Source: Geodermatophilus sabuli (GTDB lineage: Bacteria; Actinomycetota; Actinomycetes; Mycobacteriales; Geodermatophilaceae). From it: a stretch of 64,000 nucleotides of DNA. Positions 33,327 through 42,902 of this stretch are shown here, one piece after another (position 1 is the stretch's first letter; every line of letters starts with the position of its first letter). The stretch is from contig NZ_JAAGWF010000007.1 of NCBI RefSeq assembly GCF_010686765.1, forward strand, positions 248,001 through 312,000, in the 5' to 3' direction. The translations under genes were made by a program, and so were the position numbers. Under the pieces are notes generated by a model. It saw only the letters and a list, made by a program, of their open reading frames with translations, did no database searches and was not told the DNA's origin.

Positions 33327-34139
33327 GTGCGCATCGTCCGCTTCGCCTCGCCCTCTGGCATGTCCTTCGGTGTCCTCGACGGCGACGGCCAGGTCGCCCA
33401 GATCGAGGGACACCCCTTCGGCACCATCTCCTTCACCGGCCAGCGGTACGCGCAGGCCGACGTCCGGCTGCTCTCGCCGATCCTGCCGAGCAAGGTCGTG
33501 TGCGTCGGCAAGAACTACGCCGACCACATCGCGGAGATGAAGACCGGTGACGCCCCGGCGCAGCCGTTGATCTTCCTCAAGCCCTCGACCTCGGTCATCG
33601 GGCCCGGCGACGCCATCCGCATCCCGCCCGGCAGCACCAACGTGCACCACGAGGCGGAGCTGGGCGTGGTCATCGGCGCACGCGGCGCGCGGCACGTGAG
33701 CCCGGAGCAGGCGCTCTCCAGCGTCTTCGGCTACACGATCGGCAACGACGTCACCGAGCGGGACATGCAGCGCGGCGACGGGCAGTGGACCCGCGCCAAG
33801 GGCTTCGACTCCTTCTGCCCTATCGGCCCCTGGATCGAGACCGACCTCGCGGGCCTCGGCAAGGACCCCGCGGACCTGGCGATCACCTGCACGGTGGACG
33901 GCGAGCTGCGCCAGTCCGGTCGCACCAGCCAGCTGCTGTTCGACGTCCCCACCCTGATCTCGCACATCTCGCAGGTGATGACGTTGCTCCCCGGCGACGT
34001 GGTCCTCACCGGCACCCCCGCCGGCGTCGGGCCGATCCGGCCCGGCCAGCGGGTGGAGTGCACGATCGAGGGGCTGGGCACGCTGACCAACAGCGTCACC
34101 GGCGCCGACGCGACCTCCACCGCCGGAGGCGCCAGATGA
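33327..34139 (+). CDS. Fumarylacetoacetate hydrolase family protein
   Basis: A 270-residue protein of the FAH/HpaG fold, whose members hydrolyse, isomerise or decarboxylate 2-oxo acids with a divalent metal. Metal-binding acidic residues sit in [11 protein letters not shown], and [22 protein letters not shown] and [13 protein letters not shown] are all present. The true substrate is unknown; oxaloacetate decarboxylase or acylpyruvase are reasonable guesses. The same gene precedes gltX in other actinobacteria (Rv2993c-Rv2992c). The stop overlaps the gltX ATG by 4 bp. Confidence 0.92.
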   Translation: MRIVRFASPSGMSFGVLDGDGQVAQIEGHPFGTISFTGQRYAQADVRLLSPILPSKVVCVGKNYADHIAEMKTGDAPAQPLIFLKPSTSVIGPGDAIRIPPGSTNVHHEAELGVVIGARGARHVSPEQALSSVFGYTIGNDVTERDMQRGDGQWTRAKGFDSFCPIGPWIETDLAGLGKDPADLAITCTVDGELRQSGRTSQLLFDVPTLISHISQVMTLLPGDVVLTGTPAGVGPIRPGQRVECTIEGLGTLTNSVTGADATSTAGGAR

Positions 34140-35620
34140 GTGCGCCCGCGACCGTGCGCACCCGGTTCTGCCCGTCACCGACCGGCCTGGTGCACGTCGG
34201 GCTCATCCGGACGGCGCTGTTCAACTGGGCGCACGCCCGGCACTCCGGCGGCACGTTCGTCTTCCGCATCGAGGACACCGACGCCTCCCGCGACTCCGAG
34301 GAGTCCTACCGCCACCTGCTGGACAGCCTGCGCTGGCTCGGCCTGGACTGGGACGAGGGCCCGGAGGTCGGCGGTCCGCACGGGCCCTACCGGCAGTCCG
34401 AACGGCACGACGTCTACCGCGAGGTGGCCGGGAAGCTGCTGGCCGCCGGCCACGCCTACGAGTCGTTCTCGACCAACGAGGAGGTCGACGCCCGGCGGCG
34501 GGCCGCAGGCCAGGACCCCAAGCTCGGCTACGACAACCACGACCGCTTCCTCACCGACGCGCAGAAGGCGGCCTTCCGCGACGAGGGCCGCCAGCCGGTG
34601 CTGCGGCTGCGGATGCCCGACGAGGACCTGACCTGGACCGACCTGGTGCGCGGCGAGGTGCGCTTCGCCGCGGGCGCGGTGCCGGACTTCGTGCTGGTCC
34701 GCGGCACCGGCGTCCCGCTCTACCCGTTCGTCAACCCGGTGGACGACGCCCTCATGGGCATCACCGACGTGCTGCGCGGAGAGGACCTGCTGCCCTCCAC
34801 CCCCCGCCAGCTGGCGCTGTACGCGGCGCTCACCGACATCGGCGTCGCCGCCGGGACCCCGCGGTTCGGCCACCTGCCCCTCGTGACCGGCGAGGGGACC
34901 AAAAAGCTGTCCAAGCGGGACCCCACGTCCAACCTCGACGTCTACCGCGAGCGGGGTTTCCTGCCCGAGGGGCTGGTGAACTACCTGTCGCTGCTGGGCT
35001 GGTCGATCGCCGAGGACCGCGACGTCTTCTCCACCGCCGAGCTGGTCGAGGCCTTCGACGTCACCCGGGTGAGCGCCAACCCGGCCCGCTTCGACCTGAA
35101 GAAGGCCGAGGCGATCAACGCCACCCACCTGCGCGCCCTGCCGGTCGAGCAGTTCACCGAGCGGGTGACCCCCTACCTGGCCGCCGCCGGGCTGGTCGCC
35201 GAGCCGCCGACGCCGGAGCAGCAGCGGGTCCTCGAGGCGATCGCACCGATGGCGCAGGAGCGGATGATCGTGCTGTCGGAGGCCGTCGACCTGCTGCGGT
35301 TCCTGTTCGTGCAGGACGTGGAGATCGAGCCGGCGGCCGCGGCCAAGCAGCTGGGCGGCCCGGAGGCGGTCGAGGTGCTCGACGCCGCCACCACCGCCCT
35401 CTCCGCGCTGCCGGACTGGACGACGCCCGAGATCGAGGCCGCGCTCAAGGACGCACTGGTCGAGGGGCTGGGGCGCAAGCCACGGCAGGCCTTCGGACCG
35501 GTGCGGGTCGCGGTCAGCGGCCGGACGGTGTCCCCGCCGCTGTACGAGTCGATCGAGCTGCTCGGTCGCGACCGGACGCTGGCCCGCCTCGCGGCGGCCC
35601 GGGAGGCCGTTCCCGGATGA
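34136..35620 (+). CDS. gltX: Glutamyl-tRNA synthetase
   Basis: Charges tRNA-Glu and, in organisms using GatCAB, also mischarges tRNA-Gln with glutamate. The 494-residue class I enzyme has the ATP motif [20 protein letters not shown]; the fourth residue of the HIGH box is Leu rather than His. The second ATP motif is KKLSKRDP. The anticodon-binding alpha-helical domain is complete. ATG 34136 overlaps the preceding stop (ATGA). Its tRNA substrates lie 1.2 kb downstream, and gatCAB is in the same window. Confidence 0.96.
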   Translation: MSAPATVRTRFCPSPTGLVHVGLIRTALFNWAHARHSGGTFVFRIEDTDASRDSEESYRHLLDSLRWLGLDWDEGPEVGGPHGPYRQSERHDVYREVAGKLLAAGHAYESFSTNEEVDARRRAAGQDPKLGYDNHDRFLTDAQKAAFRDEGRQPVLRLRMPDEDLTWTDLVRGEVRFAAGAVPDFVLVRGTGVPLYPFVNPVDDALMGITDVLRGEDLLPSTPRQLALYAALTDIGVAAGTPRFGHLPLVTGEGTKKLSKRDPTSNLDVYRERGFLPEGLVNYLSLLGWSIAEDRDVFSTAELVEAFDVTRVSANPARFDLKKAEAINATHLRALPVEQFTERVTPYLAAAGLVAEPPTPEQQRVLEAIAPMAQERMIVLSEAVDLLRFLFVQDVEIEPAAAAKQLGGPEAVEVLDAATTALSALPDWTTPEIEAALKDALVEGLGRKPRQAFGPVRVAVSGRTVSPPLYESIELLGRDRTLARLAAAREAVPG

Positions 35621-36870
35621 CCGCACCGGGGCCGCCCGGCGGAGGGCCGGAACCGGACGACGAGCCCTACACCGGGCCGCCGCCGACCGGGCCCTACGGG
35701 GCGCCGCCCTACGTCCCCGCGGCGCTGCACGGCGTGCACTCGCTGCCGGCCACCGGTGCGTGGGCCGGGCCGGTGGCCTGGCCGCTCGGGCCGGTGCCGT
35801 TGCCGGCGGGCCCGCACACCCATCCGCAGGCCGGGCCGTCGCCCGGGGTCCGCTGGGCGCCGCCCCCGGGCACCCCGCCGCACGACGTCCCGGTGCCGTT
35901 CCTGCACGCCATGCGCGCCCGGGACTGGCGGTGGTGGCGGCCGCTGCTGGGGCTGCTGCTGGTCGTCGTGGTGTACACCGTGGCCGCCACCGTGGTGGTC
36001 CTCGTCGCGCTGGTCACCGGCGCGTTCCCCGACCTGCAGCTGCTCGACCTGGTCGACCCGGGCGTCCTGCTGATCACCAACGTGTCGCTGATCGTGGCCA
36101 TCCCGATCGTCTGGCTTGCCTGGGTCGCCGCCCACGGCATGCGGCGGGGCTGGTCGTCGTCGGTGCTGGCGCGGCTGCGGTGGCGGCTGTTCCTGCCCTT
36201 CACGCTGCTCTCCCTGCCCACCCTGGGGGCCGGGATCCTGCTCAGCGTCCTGATCGGGTTCGTGTTCGAGGGTGGGGACGTCACCGGTCCGTCGTCGTCC
36301 TACGTCTGGCTGGTCCTCGTCGTGGTGTTCACCACACCCCTGCAGTCCGCGGCGGAGGAGTACGTGTTCCGCGGCTACCTCTCCCAGGCGATCGCCGGGT
36401 GGGTCCGCAGCCCCCGCGCGGGAGCGGTCGTCGCCGGCGTGCTCACCGCGGCCCTGTTCTCCGCCGCGCACGCCCCGCCGGACGTGTGGACCTTCCTCGA
36501 CCGCTTCGCCTTCGGCCTCGCCGCCTCCGCCGTCGTGTGGCTGACCGGCGGACTCGAGGCGGCGATCGTGCTGCACGCGGTCAACAACGTGCTGGTCTTC
36601 CTGCTCGCCGGGGGGCTGGGGGAGGGCATCACCACCGACTCGGTGCCGGCCGGCACCGGCGTGCTGGTGGTCGGCCTGGACCTGCTGGCGATGGGTGCGT
36701 ACGTGGCGCTCGTGGCGCGGTCCCGGGGACGGCTGCGGCCGGAGACCGAGACCGGTGCGCTGGACCTGCGGCCGGTGCCGGCCGAGGGGGTCCCGACCGG
36801 CCCCGTGCACGTCGGGTATGGTGTTGACCGGCGCCGCGAGGCGCAGCACGGCCCTTGGGGTATGGGGTAA
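35617..36870 (+). CDS. CPBP-family intramembrane metalloprotease ending inside tRNA-Gln
   Basis: A 417-residue membrane protein. A Pro/Gly-rich cytosolic N terminus (about 1-100) precedes about eight membrane helices. CPBP motifs are intact: EEYVFRGYL (EExxxR), FSAAHAPP and HAVNNVL. Family members are Rce1-like proteases or protein-sorting factors. ATG 35617 overlaps the gltX stop by 4 bp. The last codons and the TAA stop (36868-36870) lie inside the tRNA-Gln gene starting at 36856, so the extreme C terminus (GPWGMG) is encoded by tRNA sequence. Confidence 0.88.
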   Translation: MTAPGPPGGGPEPDDEPYTGPPPTGPYGAPPYVPAALHGVHSLPATGAWAGPVAWPLGPVPLPAGPHTHPQAGPSPGVRWAPPPGTPPHDVPVPFLHAMRARDWRWWRPLLGLLLVVVVYTVAATVVVLVALVTGAFPDLQLLDLVDPGVLLITNVSLIVAIPIVWLAWVAAHGMRRGWSSSVLARLRWRLFLPFTLLSLPTLGAGILLSVLIGFVFEGGDVTGPSSSYVWLVLVVVFTTPLQSAAEEYVFRGYLSQAIAGWVRSPRAGAVVAGVLTAALFSAAHAPPDVWTFLDRFAFGLAASAVVWLTGGLEAAIVLHAVNNVLVFLLAGGLGEGITTDSVPAGTGVLVVGLDLLAMGAYVALVARSRGRLRPETETGALDLRPVPAEGVPTGPVHVGYGVDRRREAQHGPWGMG

Positions 36871-36927
36871 TTGGCAGCCCGACGGTTTCTGGTTCCGTTA
36901 GTCTAGGTTCGAGTCCTGGTACCCCAG
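36856..36927 (+). tRNA. tRNA-Gln (CTG)
   Basis: A 72-nt cloverleaf: acceptor tggggta paired with tacccca and discriminator g, D-arm with taattggca loop, anticodon loop ttctggt (CTG), T-arm ctagg-ttcgagt-cctgg. CCA is not encoded. The anticodon stem has one T-T mismatch at its loop end. It overlaps the end of the CPBP gene by 15 bp. A tRNA-Gln gene does not need a GlnRS here because GltX and GatCAB can make Gln-tRNA-Gln. Confidence 0.93.
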
Positions 36928-36969
36928 CGAGGAAGCACCCGGTCCTCCAGCACCACCGCACCACTGCAC

Positions 36970-37042
36970 GGCCCCGTCGTCTAGCGGCCCAGGACGCCGC
37001 CCTCTCACGGCGGTAGCGAGGGTTCGAATCCCTTCGGGGCTA
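36970..37042 (+). tRNA. tRNA-Glu (CTC), copy 1
   Basis: A 73-nt cloverleaf with acceptor ggccccg paired with cggggct (G1-T72 wobble, typical of tRNA-Glu), anticodon stem ccgcc/ggcgg, anticodon CTC, T-loop ttcgaat and discriminator a. CCA is not encoded. It is identical to the copy 170 bp downstream and is followed by its own terminator. Confidence 0.95.
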
Positions 37043-37049
37043 CAGCGGG

Positions 37050-37083
37050 CGAGAGCCCCCGGCCACCCGGCCGGGGGCTCTCG
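37050..37083 (+). terminator. Terminator of tRNA-Glu copy 1
   Basis: A perfect 15-bp stem (cgagagcccccggcc and its complement) with loop accc, 8 bp after the tRNA. Confidence 0.8.
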
Positions 37084-37139
37084 TCGTCCCGGGGTGGGTC
37101 CGCTGCCCACCGGGCGGCCGTGGCAGGATGTCGCTGCAC

Positions 37140-37212
37140 GGCCCCGTCGTCTAGCGGCCCAGGACGCCGCCCTCTCACGGCGGTAGCGAGGGTTCGAATC
37201 CCTTCGGGGCTA
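37140..37212 (+). tRNA. tRNA-Glu (CTC), copy 2
   Basis: Identical over all 73 nt to copy 1, including the preceding ctgcac and the following tacac/tacag start. The pair forms a tandem duplication with a 170-bp period. Confidence 0.95.
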
Positions 37213-37219
37213 CACCGTG

Positions 37220-37254
37220 CGAGAGCCCCCGACCTGCCCGGTCGGGGGCTCTCG
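37220..37254 (+). terminator. Terminator of tRNA-Glu copy 2
   Basis: A perfect 15-bp stem (cgagagcccccgacc and its complement) with a 5-nt loop, followed by ctgttt. Compared with the copy-1 terminator, one G-C pair has become A-T, with both strands changed. Confidence 0.82.
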
Positions 37255-37364
37255 CTGTTTCCGGTGAACCGGACCCCCGAGGCTGGCCGGTGATCACGGG
37301 GCGGACTAGCGTCGACGCGGCCCTTCACGCTCGGTGACACGGCCGGTGAGAGGGGTGCTCAGCG

Positions 37365-38450
37365 GTGATCCGGACGAGCCGTCGCCTGGCCGACGGCCGG
37401 GAGATCCTGTACTTCGACCGGGAACCCACGCCGCGCGACGCGGTGGACACCCGCGACCTCCCGCAGGTCGCCAACCGGTCCCAGCTCCGCTACGACGCGC
37501 TGCTCGGCGAGTGGGTCGCGATCGCCTCGCACCGGCAGACCCGCACCTTCCTGCCGCCGGCCGACGAGTGCCCGCTCGACGCGTCGAGCCCCGGGCGCCC
37601 GACCGAGATCCCCGAGAGCTCCTACGAGGTCGTCGTCTTCGAGAACCGGTTCCCCTCACTGGCGACCGGCGTCGACCGCGACGTGCCGCCCACCGCCCCC
37701 GGAGCGCCGCTGGCGGAGCTCCGGCCGGGCTACGGCCGCGCCGAGGTCGTGTGCTTCACCGACGAGCACGAGCGGGTCTTCGCCGACCTCGGGCACGACC
37801 GGGCCCGCCTCGTCGTCGACGTCTGGGCCGACCGGACCGAGACGCTCGGCGCGCTGGACGGCGTCGAGTACGTCTTCCCGTTCGAGAACCACGGCGAGGA
37901 GATCGGGGTGACGCTGTCGCACCCGCACGGGCAGATCTACGCCTATCCGTACCTGCCGCCGCGCGTGGAGCGGATCCTGGCCTCGGTCGACCGCCACCGG
38001 GAGTCGACGGGTGGTGACCTGTTCGCCGAGGTCGAGGTGGCCGAGCGCTCCGGGCCCCGGGTGGTCACCGCCAACGAGCACTGGACGGCGTTCGTCCCGG
38101 CCGCCACGCGCTGGCCCTACGAGGTGCAGCTGTTCCCGACCCGGCGGGTGCCCGACATCCCGTCGCTCACCGACGAGGAGCGCGACGCCTTCGTCGACGT
38201 CTACCTCGACGTCCTCGGCCGGTTCGCCCACCGCATGGACACCCCGATGCCCTACATCGCCTCCTGGAACCAGGCGCCGGTGCGGGCCGGACGCGAGGAC
38301 TGGTGGCTGCACCTGCAGGTCTTCTCGTTCCGCCGGGCGCCGGGGAAGCTGAAGTACCTGGCCGGCTCCGAGTCGGGGATGGGTGCCTTCATCACCGACA
38401 CGAACCCCGAGGACGTCGCCGAGCAGCTGCGGGCCCTGGTCCTCCCGTGA
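37365..38450 (+). CDS. galT: Galactose-1-phosphate uridylyltransferase
   Basis: A Leloir-pathway enzyme that exchanges UDP between UDP-glucose and galactose-1-phosphate. The 361-residue protein has the catalytic HPH motif in SHPHGQIYAYPY and the N-terminal LRYDALLGEWVAIASHRQTR and FENRFPSL blocks. The GTG at 37365 is preceded by gagagggg. The gene starts an operon: its stop overlaps galK (GTGA), and a sodium symporter follows. A TAGCGT box lies at 37306-37311, about 54 bp upstream. Confidence 0.96.
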   Translation: MIRTSRRLADGREILYFDREPTPRDAVDTRDLPQVANRSQLRYDALLGEWVAIASHRQTRTFLPPADECPLDASSPGRPTEIPESSYEVVVFENRFPSLATGVDRDVPPTAPGAPLAELRPGYGRAEVVCFTDEHERVFADLGHDRARLVVDVWADRTETLGALDGVEYVFPFENHGEEIGVTLSHPHGQIYAYPYLPPRVERILASVDRHRESTGGDLFAEVEVAERSGPRVVTANEHWTAFVPAATRWPYEVQLFPTRRVPDIPSLTDEERDAFVDVYLDVLGRFAHRMDTPMPYIASWNQAPVRAGREDWWLHLQVFSFRRAPGKLKYLAGSESGMGAFITDTNPEDVAEQLRALVLP

Positions 38451-39616
38451 GCCGCGACCAGAGGGCGGCCGACCGCGCGCAGCAGGCCTTCCGGGAGCAG
38501 TTCGGCACCGCCGCCGAGGGCGTCTGGGCGGCGCCGGGGCGGGTGAACGTCATCGGCGAGCACACCGACTACAACGGCGGCTTCGTGCTGCCCATCGCGC
38601 TGGCCCACACCACCCGGGCGGCGGTCGCCCGCCGCGACGACGGCCGGCTCGCCGTCGCCTCGCGGCAGGGCGACGGCGGTGTCGTGGAGCTCGACCTCGC
38701 CGACCTCGCCCCGGGACGGCCCGACGGGTGGGCCGGCTACCCCGCCGGTGTCGTCGCCGGGATGCGCGACCGGCTGCCCGGCGGCGCGAGCGTGCTCGTC
38801 GACAGCGACGTGCCGGTCGGAGCCGGGTTGTCGTCCTCCGCGGCGCTCACCTGCTCGGTCGCCCTCGCCCTGCGCGACCTCGTGGCGCCGGAGCTGGGAG
38901 CGCCCGACCTCGTGGAGCTCGCGCGCCGCGCGGAGAACGACTTCGTCGGCGCCCCCACCGGGATCCTCGACCAGTCCGCGTCCGTCCTCTGCACCGCCGG
39001 GCACGCCCTGTTCCTCGACACCCGCGACCGGTCCAGCGAGCAGGTGCCCCTCGACCTCGCCGGCGCCGGTCTGGCGCTGCTCGTCGTGGACTCCGGTGTC
39101 ACCCACGAGCACGCCGGAGGCGGCTACGGCGACCGGCGCCGGGAGTGCGAGGAGGCCGCCCGGCGACTCGGCGTGGACTTCCTGCGCGAGGTCGAGGACG
39201 TCGGCCGGCTCGGCGTGCTCGCCGACGGCACCGCCGAGGGGGACGTGCTGCTCCGCCGCGCCCGGCACATCGTCACGGAGGACGCGCGCGTCCTCCAGGT
39301 GGTCGCCGCCCTGCGCAGCGACGCCGACCCCCGCAGGATCGGGCCCGTGCTGACGGCCGGTCACGAGTCCCTGCGGGACGACTTCGAGATCTCCGTGCCG
39401 CTGCTCGACGCCATCGTCGAGTCCGCCGTGGCCGCCGGGGCGCACGGGGCCCGCATGGTGGGCGGCGGGTTCGGCGGCAGCGCCATCGCCCTCGTCGAGG
39501 CCGACGCCGTCGACGCGGTCACCGCCGCGGTCGCCGCCCGCTTCGAGCGCGAGGGATCCCCTGCGCCCCGCACCTTCGTCACCGTCCCGTCCGCCGGGGC
39601 GCGACGGCTGGCCTGA
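38447..39616 (+). CDS. galK: Galactokinase
   Basis: A GHMP kinase that phosphorylates galactose at C1. The 389-residue protein has the galactokinase signature GRVNVIGEHTDYNGGFVLPIA, the ATP loop PVGAGLSSSAALTCSVALAL and the C-terminal GGGFGGSAIALVE. The GTG at 38447 overlaps the galT stop by 4 bp, so the two enzymes are translated together. No galE is present nearby. Confidence 0.96.
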   Translation: MSRDQRAADRAQQAFREQFGTAAEGVWAAPGRVNVIGEHTDYNGGFVLPIALAHTTRAAVARRDDGRLAVASRQGDGGVVELDLADLAPGRPDGWAGYPAGVVAGMRDRLPGGASVLVDSDVPVGAGLSSSAALTCSVALALRDLVAPELGAPDLVELARRAENDFVGAPTGILDQSASVLCTAGHALFLDTRDRSSEQVPLDLAGAGLALLVVDSGVTHEHAGGGYGDRRRECEEAARRLGVDFLREVEDVGRLGVLADGTAEGDVLLRRARHIVTEDARVLQVVAALRSDADPRRIGPVLTAGHESLRDDFEISVPLLDAIVESAVAAGAHGARMVGGGFGGSAIALVEADAVDAVTAAVAARFEREGSPAPRTFVTVPSAGARRLA

Positions 39617-39639
39617 CCGACTCCGAGAAGGGGAGCCCG

Positions 39640-41322
39640 ATGGAGGACCTGCAACTCGACGCGAACGCCGTCGACTACGCGCTCGTCGCCGCGTACTTCG
39701 CCGTCGTCCTCGGCATCGGGTTCGCTGCCCGCCGTCGGGTCTCCGACAGCCTCGACTTCTTCCTGTCCGGCCGGTCGCTGCCGGCCTGGGTGACCGGCCT
39801 GGCGTTCATCTCCGCCAACCTGGGCGCGGTCGAGATCGTCGGCATGTCGGCCAACGGGGCCCAGTTCGGCATGGCGACCATGCACTACTTCTGGATCGGC
39901 GCGGTGCCCGCGATGCTCTTCCTGGGCGTCGTGATGATGCCCTTCTACTACGGGTCGAAGGTCCGCAGCGTCCCCGAGTTCATGCGGCGGCGGTTCGGGA
40001 CCGGGGCGCACCTGGTCAACGCGATCAGCTTCGCCGTCGCGCAGATCCTCATCGCCGGCATCAACCTCTACCTGCTCGCGCACATCGTCGAGCTGCTGCT
40101 GGGATGGCCGCTCTGGGTCTCGCTGATCGTCGCCGCGATCGTGGTGCTCAGCTACATCACGCTGGGCGGGCTGTCGGCGGCGATCTACAACGAGGTCCTG
40201 CAGTTCTTCGTGATCGTCGCGGCGCTGCTGCCGCTGACCCTCATCGGCCTGCACCGGGTCGGCGGCATCGGGGGCCTGATCGACCAGGTCACCGACGCGG
40301 GCGACGAGGGGGACCTCACGTCCTGGCCCGCGACCAACCTGACCGGCTTCGAGAGCCCGTTCTGGTCGGTCATCGGCATCGTCTTCGGTCTGGGGTTCGT
40401 CCTGTCCTTCGGGTACTGGACGACCAACTTCGTCGAGGTGCAGCGGGCCATGGCGACGCACTCGATCTCCGCGGCCAGGGCGACCCCGATCATCGGGTCG
40501 TTCCCGAAGATGTTCGTGCCGTTCATCGTGGTCATCCCGGGCATCATCGCCACGGTCCTCGTGCCGGAGGTCGTCGAGGCGAAGGCGTCGGGCGACCCGG
40601 ACTTCGACTACAACAACTCGATCCTCTACCTGATCAGCGACGTGCTGCCCAACGGCCTGCTCGGCGTCGCGCTCGCCGGGCTGCTGGCGGCCTTCATGGC
40701 GGGCATGGCGGCCAACATCTCCGCCTTCAACACCGTCTTCAGCTACGACCTGTGGCAGCAGTACGTGAAGAAGGACCGGCCCGACGGCTACTACCTGAAG
40801 GTGGGGCGGTGGGCGACCGTCGGTGCCACGGTCATCGCCATCGGCACGGCCCTGATCGCGTCGGGCTACACCAACCTGATGGACTACCTGCAGACGCTGT
40901 TCGGGTTCTTCAACGCGCCACTGTTCGCCACGTTCATCCTCGGCATGTTCTGGAAGCGGATGACGCCGACGGCCGGCTGGACGGGCCTGGTCTCGGGCAC
41001 GCTCGCCGCCGTCACGGTCGCGCTGCTGAGCGAGGACGCGTTCGGTGCGACGTCGCTGGGGGTGATCCCCCTCTCGGGCCAGGGCGCCAGCTTCGTGGCC
41101 GCCGGTGCCGCGTTCGTCGTCGACATCGTCGTCAGCGTGCTCGTCACCCAGGTGACCCAGCCCAAGCCGGTCGCGGAGCTGGTCGGGCTGGTCTACTCCG
41201 AGACGCCCGAGGAGCAGCGCACCGACCCGGAGGCGCACCGGCTGCCCTGGTACCGGTCGCCGACGAAGCTGGCCGGGATCTCGCTGGTCATGGTCATCGC
41301 CCTCAACCTCATCTTCCGCTGA
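39640..41322 (+). CDS. Sodium:solute symporter (SSS family), probably galactose/sugar
   Basis: A 560-residue protein with about 13-14 membrane segments of the SSS (SGLT/PutP) family: a LSGRSLPAWVTGLAFISANLGAVEIVGMSANGA core near the N terminus, the FGYWTTNFVEVQRAMAT segment, and ALAGLLAAFMAGMAANISAFNTVF. Co-transcription with galT and galK suggests a sodium-coupled galactose (or galactoside) importer. ATG 39640 has gaagggga upstream and lies 23 bp after galK. Confidence 0.9.
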   Translation: MEDLQLDANAVDYALVAAYFAVVLGIGFAARRRVSDSLDFFLSGRSLPAWVTGLAFISANLGAVEIVGMSANGAQFGMATMHYFWIGAVPAMLFLGVVMMPFYYGSKVRSVPEFMRRRFGTGAHLVNAISFAVAQILIAGINLYLLAHIVELLLGWPLWVSLIVAAIVVLSYITLGGLSAAIYNEVLQFFVIVAALLPLTLIGLHRVGGIGGLIDQVTDAGDEGDLTSWPATNLTGFESPFWSVIGIVFGLGFVLSFGYWTTNFVEVQRAMATHSISAARATPIIGSFPKMFVPFIVVIPGIIATVLVPEVVEAKASGDPDFDYNNSILYLISDVLPNGLLGVALAGLLAAFMAGMAANISAFNTVFSYDLWQQYVKKDRPDGYYLKVGRWATVGATVIAIGTALIASGYTNLMDYLQTLFGFFNAPLFATFILGMFWKRMTPTAGWTGLVSGTLAAVTVALLSEDAFGATSLGVIPLSGQGASFVAAGAAFVVDIVVSVLVTQVTQPKPVAELVGLVYSETPEEQRTDPEAHRLPWYRSPTKLAGISLVMVIALNLIFR

Positions 41323-41339
41323 GTCAGGAGACGCATCCG

Positions 41340-41657
41340 ATGAGCACAGCAGGAGGGGCCGCCGGCAGTGGCGACGCGGGCGGGGACTCCGGCGGGGAGC
41401 ACGCCGCCGGGGCGTTCGACGTCCGCAACGTCATCGCCGCACTGATCGGCTTCTACGGCGTCGTCCTGGTCGTCGTGGGCCTGGTCGACGACGACGAGGA
41501 GGCGCTGCAGAAGACCGACGGGTTCAACGCCAACCTCTGGGTCGGCCTCGCCATGATCGCGTTCGCGCTGGCGTTCGTGCTGTGGTCCCGGCTGCGGCCG
41601 ATCGTGGTCGCCTCGCCGGAGAGGGCCGACGACGGGGACGCGCCCCCGCCGCACTGA
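41340..41657 (+). CDS. Small membrane protein of the galactose operon
   Basis: A 105-residue protein with a Gly/Ala-rich N terminus, then two membrane helices (VIAALIGFYGVVLVVVGLV and LWVGLAMIAFALAFVLWSRL) linked by the acidic loop DDDEEALQKTDGFNANL. It begins 17 bp after the symporter gene with an aggag ribosome-binding site, so it is probably made with it. No family is recognised. A small accessory subunit of the symporter is one possibility. Confidence 0.75.
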   Translation: MSTAGGAAGSGDAGGDSGGEHAAGAFDVRNVIAALIGFYGVVLVVVGLVDDDEEALQKTDGFNANLWVGLAMIAFALAFVLWSRLRPIVVASPERADDGDAPPPH

Positions 41658-41662
41658 GCCCG

Positions 41663-42769
41663 TCAGTCGAGGACGGTGACCGGTACGCGCTGGACCAGGT
41701 TGTTGGCCATGCCCTGCCGGTTCCACTCCTGCTCGGTCGGCTGGGCCCCCTCGGCGTCCGCGGCCCGGACCACGAGGATGTGGCTGCCGGGCCGGGCGGT
41801 CCAGGGCAGGGTCCACGCCCGCCAGGCGTACGGGTTCCCCGGATCAGCGGGGGCGAGGTCGGCCGCCGTCCACGTCGTGCCGCCGTCGCAGCTGACCTCC
41901 ACGCCGGTCAGCGGCGCGCGGCCGGACCAGGCGCGCCCGGACAGGAGCACCGGCCCCGGCCGCAGGAACCGCTCGCGGCTCATGAAGTCCGGCCACCCGG
42001 GCGGCGCGAGCAGGGCCCGGGGGCGGATCCGCGTCACCGGCTCGCCGGGGTCGTCGGCGTCGACTTTGAACCGGTACGACGTCACGTTCTGGTAGCCGGT
42101 GAACGGCTCGGTCAGGACGTCGATGCGGGTCAGCCACTTCACGTGCGCCATGCCGTACCAGCCGGGGACCACCAGCCGCAGCGGGGCACCGTGCTGCGGC
42201 GGGAGGGGCTGCCCGTTCATCGCCCAGACGAGGAGGGCGTCCTCCCGCAGGGCCTCGGCCAGCGACAGCCCCCGGGTGTAGTCCTGCTCCACGCCGCGCT
42301 CGAGCCCGTGGTCGGCGCCGGTGAAGGCGACGTCCACCGCGTCGGGGGAGAGGCCGGCCTCGGCCAGCACCGGCGCCAGCGGGGTGCCGGTCCACTCGGC
42401 GCTGCCGACCGCCTCGAGCAGCCAGGGCTGGCTGACCGGCCGGGGCTCCAGGCGGGCGCGGCCGTTGCCGGCGCACTCGAGCAGCACCCGGGAGGTGACC
42501 GACGGCCGGGCCCGCAGCGCGTCGAGGTCGAGGGTGAGCGGGCGGTCGACGGCGCCGGTGACCGTCAGCCGCCACGACGCCGGGTCCACCGCCGGGATGT
42601 CGTAGTGGGTCAGCACGTAGTGCAGGCCGGGCGGCGTGACGTCGTAGCGCAGGGCCTCCAGCGGGAGGCCGTGGTTGCGGGTGGCGAGGGCCAGTTCGTC
42701 CAGCCCGATGCCCTCGCCGGGCTCAGCGACCCGCGGGCGTCCGCGGGTGGTGACCGGAGGCGCGTCCAT
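41663..42769 (-). CDS. Molybdopterin-dependent oxidoreductase, sulfite-oxidase family
   Basis: A 368-residue protein with the sulfite-oxidase molybdopterin domain followed by a C-terminal Mo-co dimerisation domain (GVEVSCDGGTTWTAADLAP). The molybdenum-ligand cysteine lies in LLECAGNGR, with typical flanks TVTGAVDRPLTLDLDAL and HGAPLRLVVPGWYGMAHVKWL. No signal peptide is visible, so it is probably cytoplasmic. It could oxidise sulfite or an organic substrate. ATG 42769 gives the best N terminus, and a GTG 42 bp upstream is also in frame. It is convergent with the galactose operon (5-bp gap). Confidence 0.87.
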   Translation of the reverse strand: MDAPPVTTRGRPRVAEPGEGIGLDELALATRNHGLPLEALRYDVTPPGLHYVLTHYDIPAVDPASWRLTVTGAVDRPLTLDLDALRARPSVTSRVLLECAGNGRARLEPRPVSQPWLLEAVGSAEWTGTPLAPVLAEAGLSPDAVDVAFTGADHGLERGVEQDYTRGLSLAEALREDALLVWAMNGQPLPPQHGAPLRLVVPGWYGMAHVKWLTRIDVLTEPFTGYQNVTSYRFKVDADDPGEPVTRIRPRALLAPPGWPDFMSRERFLRPGPVLLSGRAWSGRAPLTGVEVSCDGGTTWTAADLAPADPGNPYAWRAWTLPWTARPGSHILVVRAADAEGAQPTEQEWNRQGMANNLVQRVPVTVLD

Positions 42770-42902
42770 GCGGGCAGTGTCCGCCCGGACCGGGCCCGGG
42801 TGAAGCCCCACCCGCCGTGGTCATGGGCTCGTTGCCGGGGACGCGCGACGACACGCCGCGCCGGCCGGCAACCGGCCCATGGCCGACGGTGGGCGTCCGC
42901 TG

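Noticed and set aside
36970..37254. CRISPR-like repeat pattern
   Set aside because: The two long identical blocks are tRNA-Glu genes with terminators; there are only two units and the spacing is not CRISPR-like.
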